Shown in pieces: positions 62,126-64,000 of a stretch of 64,000 bases of DNA. Source of the DNA: Leptoclinus maculatus (taxonomy: Eukaryota > Chordata > Actinopteri > Perciformes > Stichaeidae); assembly GCA_032191485.1 (NCBI GenBank), contig JAVDOI010000003.1, positions 9,114,986-9,178,985 on the forward strand, given 5' to 3'. The translations under genes were made by a program, and so were the position numbers. Within the stretch, counting starts at the first letter, position 1; every line of letters starts with the position of its first letter. The notes beneath the pieces were generated by a model, which was given only the letters and a program-made list of their open reading frames with translations, was not told the DNA's origin and did no database searches.

Positions 62126-62410
62126 AGGGCTGTATTGATAATATATCAATATCATGATATGAGACCAGATATCGTCTTTTCCTGCTTTTAAAGGCTGCAT
62201 TGCAGTAAAGTGATTTTCTGAACTTCAAGACTGTTCTAGCTGCTCTATTATTTGCCTTTACCCGCTTAGTCATCATATCCACATGAATGATTATTTATCA
62301 AAAATATCATTTTGGAAATGTTTTTGTAAAATATGGTTGCAATATCGATATTGAGGTATTTGGTCAAAAATATCGCGACATCTGATTTTCTCTGAATCGC
62401 CCCGGCCTAG
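62126..62410 (-). repeat. Dispersed fish repeat rich in ATATCG (gggctgggcgatat family)
   Basis: Read on the minus strand, it starts 'taggccggggcgattcagag' and contains 'aaatacctcaatatcgat', 'tgataaataatcattcatgt', 'gcaaataatagagcagctag' and 'aatgcagcctttaaaagcag', all phrases of a repeat I know from many percomorph genomes. Its ends, 'tagggctg' and 'cggcctag', are near inverted copies. No coding capacity. Confidence 0.75.
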
Positions 62411-62984
62411 TATATCGACCACTCTCCACCATCATGTCACAGCTTATTTGCAGACCTTTTCTGGTAGTCACAGTAAAAAAAGAAGCTCCGTGGGCACTAA
62501 AGGAGGAATACTGAAATGACGAGAAAAGAAAGGCTTAAGACGGCAAAATAAAAGCAAAAGATTATGACAGTAAGCCAGCCGAACATTGTTAATGCTAGTC
62601 AAAGAGAGAAAGCAAAGAAATGAATCAGGGAAGAGACGAACAACTGGAGGAACCAAGAAGAAGTGGCAGATACAGATAGATAGAAAAGCATAGCAGAACT
62701 GGTTGAGCGCTGACAGGGTTCCCATAAAGTCGGTAAGACATGGGGCTCCGGGGAGCGGTGCGGGCGGCGATGAAGAGGCTCTGGGCCCGGGCTCCTGGAT
62801 CAGGATGGCAGCCGTGCAGGCGCAGGCAGGATCATCATCAGTCACTCTTCCTTCCCATCCCATAATATCCACTAATGTTGCCCTATCTGTCACTGTGTGG
62901 TCGCACCGCTGTGGAGACTTGACAAAGACCAATCCACACTATCTAACTTTAAGCACTGAGCTTTTTTTCTTGGGGATTTTGCCA

Positions 62985-63425
62985 TCAGTGGAACAGTTGC
63001 CTATTTACACGTCCAGCAGACACGGAGCAGCGTTAAGCATTCATTTGAAGTCGTGTTTCTGTGCCACCTGATGAATGTAAATCCAATATTCACTCTCCTT
63101 TTGGCTTTTGTTTGGTCTAAACCAACTTCTGAGCAACATATCTGGCTGTTCAGCTGCTAAATGATTGCACTTTGATCACCAGCTGGTTCTCATGTTTGCT
63201 GCTTGGCAGGTAGAGTACAGCGGGTGAATCAGAGCGTTGTCACTCAAAGCACCGCCCGTGTTTTCGGAAAAGGATGCTGATTAGAGTGGTGTGAGAGTGA
63301 ACCGAACCAGTAACGTTGTGGGCTGTAAAAACCAAAACACTGAGCTGAAAGATGCTAAAGAGATGTCGGTAAAGCTGAGGGCGACTGCAGAGTCAGGTGA
63401 TAATGTGTCATAACAAAGTAATTTG
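62985..63425 (+). repeat. Dispersed fish repeat, copy 2
   Basis: Same family and orientation as 1104-1540. Additional family text, 'gcttggcaggtagagtacagcggg' and 'gctgattagagtggtgtgagagtgaacc', is better preserved here. Boundaries are approximate. Confidence 0.75.
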
Positions 63426-63783
63426 ACCCATCGTTGATGCAACTTTAGCCTGCCTACTGGGCGTTTTATGATTAGAGATTATAGCACAACAAAATACATT
63501 TATAACATTATGTATTATGCAATATAGCATACAGCACGTTCTCCCTTTTCTCAATTTTTTTAGATTAGCTTCTGTAGAAACCTAAAATCAATCCTCTGCA
63601 GGAAACCTCTTCTGTCTCGTTGCCTTTGCTGCCTCCATAAATCATACAGTGTTTACTTTCTGACAGGCTGTGTACAGTTCAGGTGCTCCGTCCAGTCCCG
63701 AACCAATAAACCCAGAGGCGCTGGGGGAACGGAAGCTCACATAATGAGAAGCACTGTTGGTTTGTATCATTTCTTCACATTAG

Positions 63784-63872
63784 GTGGAAGCAGCCACGGA
63801 CTCTGAGTCTGAAAGCAAAGGTTTGCGGGAGTACCACTCTGTTGGGATCCAGGTGGAGGACAACAAGAAAGG
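63784..63872 (+). CDS. dlgap2: dlgap2 exon with second LC8-type motif (last exon in window)
   Basis: The exon starts in phase 0 after 'ttcttcacattag' and reads VEAATDSESESKGLREYHSV then GIQVEDNKK, ending with two bases 'gg' before GTGAGA (phase 2). Human DLGAP2 has VETATDSDTESRGLREYHSV followed by GVQVEDEKR, a near-exact match from memory. HSVGIQVED is a second LC8-type GIQV motif. The gene continues beyond the right edge; the remaining C-terminal region, including the GH1 domain, is not in the window. Confidence 0.93.
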
Positions 63873-64000
63873 GTGAGATGATGGTTCTGGGATTTCAAGC
63901 TCATTAGAAGACCTCCATCTTTGATGTTTGCTCCCTGCCATTATTTGCCATTATGGTCTGTCTGTATATATGTGAGTGTGCATTCATCTTTGTCTTTCTA
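63873..64000 (+). other. dlgap2: Start of next dlgap2 intron (cut by window edge)
   Basis: It starts with GTGAGA at 63873. Nothing further is seen in the remaining 128 bp. Confidence 0.8.

Larger units (their letters stand above)
61480..63783 (+). other. dlgap2: dlgap2 intron
   Basis: Phase 0 intron holding two dispersed repeats (62126-62410 and 62985-63425). It ends in 'atcatttcttcacattag' before the last exon of the window. No other exon seen. Confidence 0.75.

Noticed and set aside
62468..63071. Overlapping open frames on both strands near 62.5-63.1 kb
   Set aside because: They overlap a dispersed repeat, lack splice support and have no recognisable protein text.

Overview
The window looks like nuclear DNA from a teleost fish, probably a percomorph. 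Introns are long, coding exons are short and split, and simple repeats are dense: (CA/GT)n, (CT)n and poly-G/poly-C. Several interspersed repeats have consensus text I recognise from percomorph genomes. There are no prokaryotic features, and I find no supportable tRNA, rRNA or CRISPR array.

The window carries one recognisable gene on the + strand: dlgap2 (disks large-associated protein 2, also called SAPAP2 or GKAP family), a postsynaptic-density scaffold. Its exons match DLGAP2 better than DLGAP1, DLGAP3 or DLGAP4. The constitutive exons I can place, with consistent splice phases, are 25345-26492 (large N-terminal exon), 36407-36621, 44248-44407, 45267-45480, 57668-58053 and 63784-63872. They encode the N-terminal region, three PSD-95 guanylate-kinase-binding repeats (one in each of the second, third and fourth exons), the proline-rich PPPVPPRTTSKP segment and two LC8-type GIQV motifs. 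The C-terminal GH1 domain and the SHANK-binding tail lie beyond the right edge. The most 5' exons lie left of the window or were not detected, so 1-25344 reads as intron.

Between these exons I see further exon-like islands that keep the phase of their hosts. They are a 69-nt cassette (43117-43185), a 60-nt candidate (52642-52701) and a 21-nt candidate microexon (61459-61479) that would change an LC8-type motif from GIQVE to GIQVD.

The most striking element is 47314-49958, a large exon that is open for about 880 codons. It has a good acceptor, is in phase with dlgap2 exon 45267-45480, and ends in its own stop with an AATAAA about 1.4 kb downstream. It would make an alternative 3' end for dlgap2 (GK-binding repeats plus an unfamiliar C-terminus), or else it belongs to an unrecognised gene inside the intron. 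It encodes a coiled-coil-like segment, a silk/elastin-like Gly-Ala/Gly-Val tract written by a GGGGCA/GGTGTA hexanucleotide repeat, and a long acidic Ser/Pro/Asp tail. I do not recognise this protein.

The rest is intron with microsatellites, homopolymer tracts and dispersed repeats, including one short terminal-inverted-repeat element nested inside another repeat.
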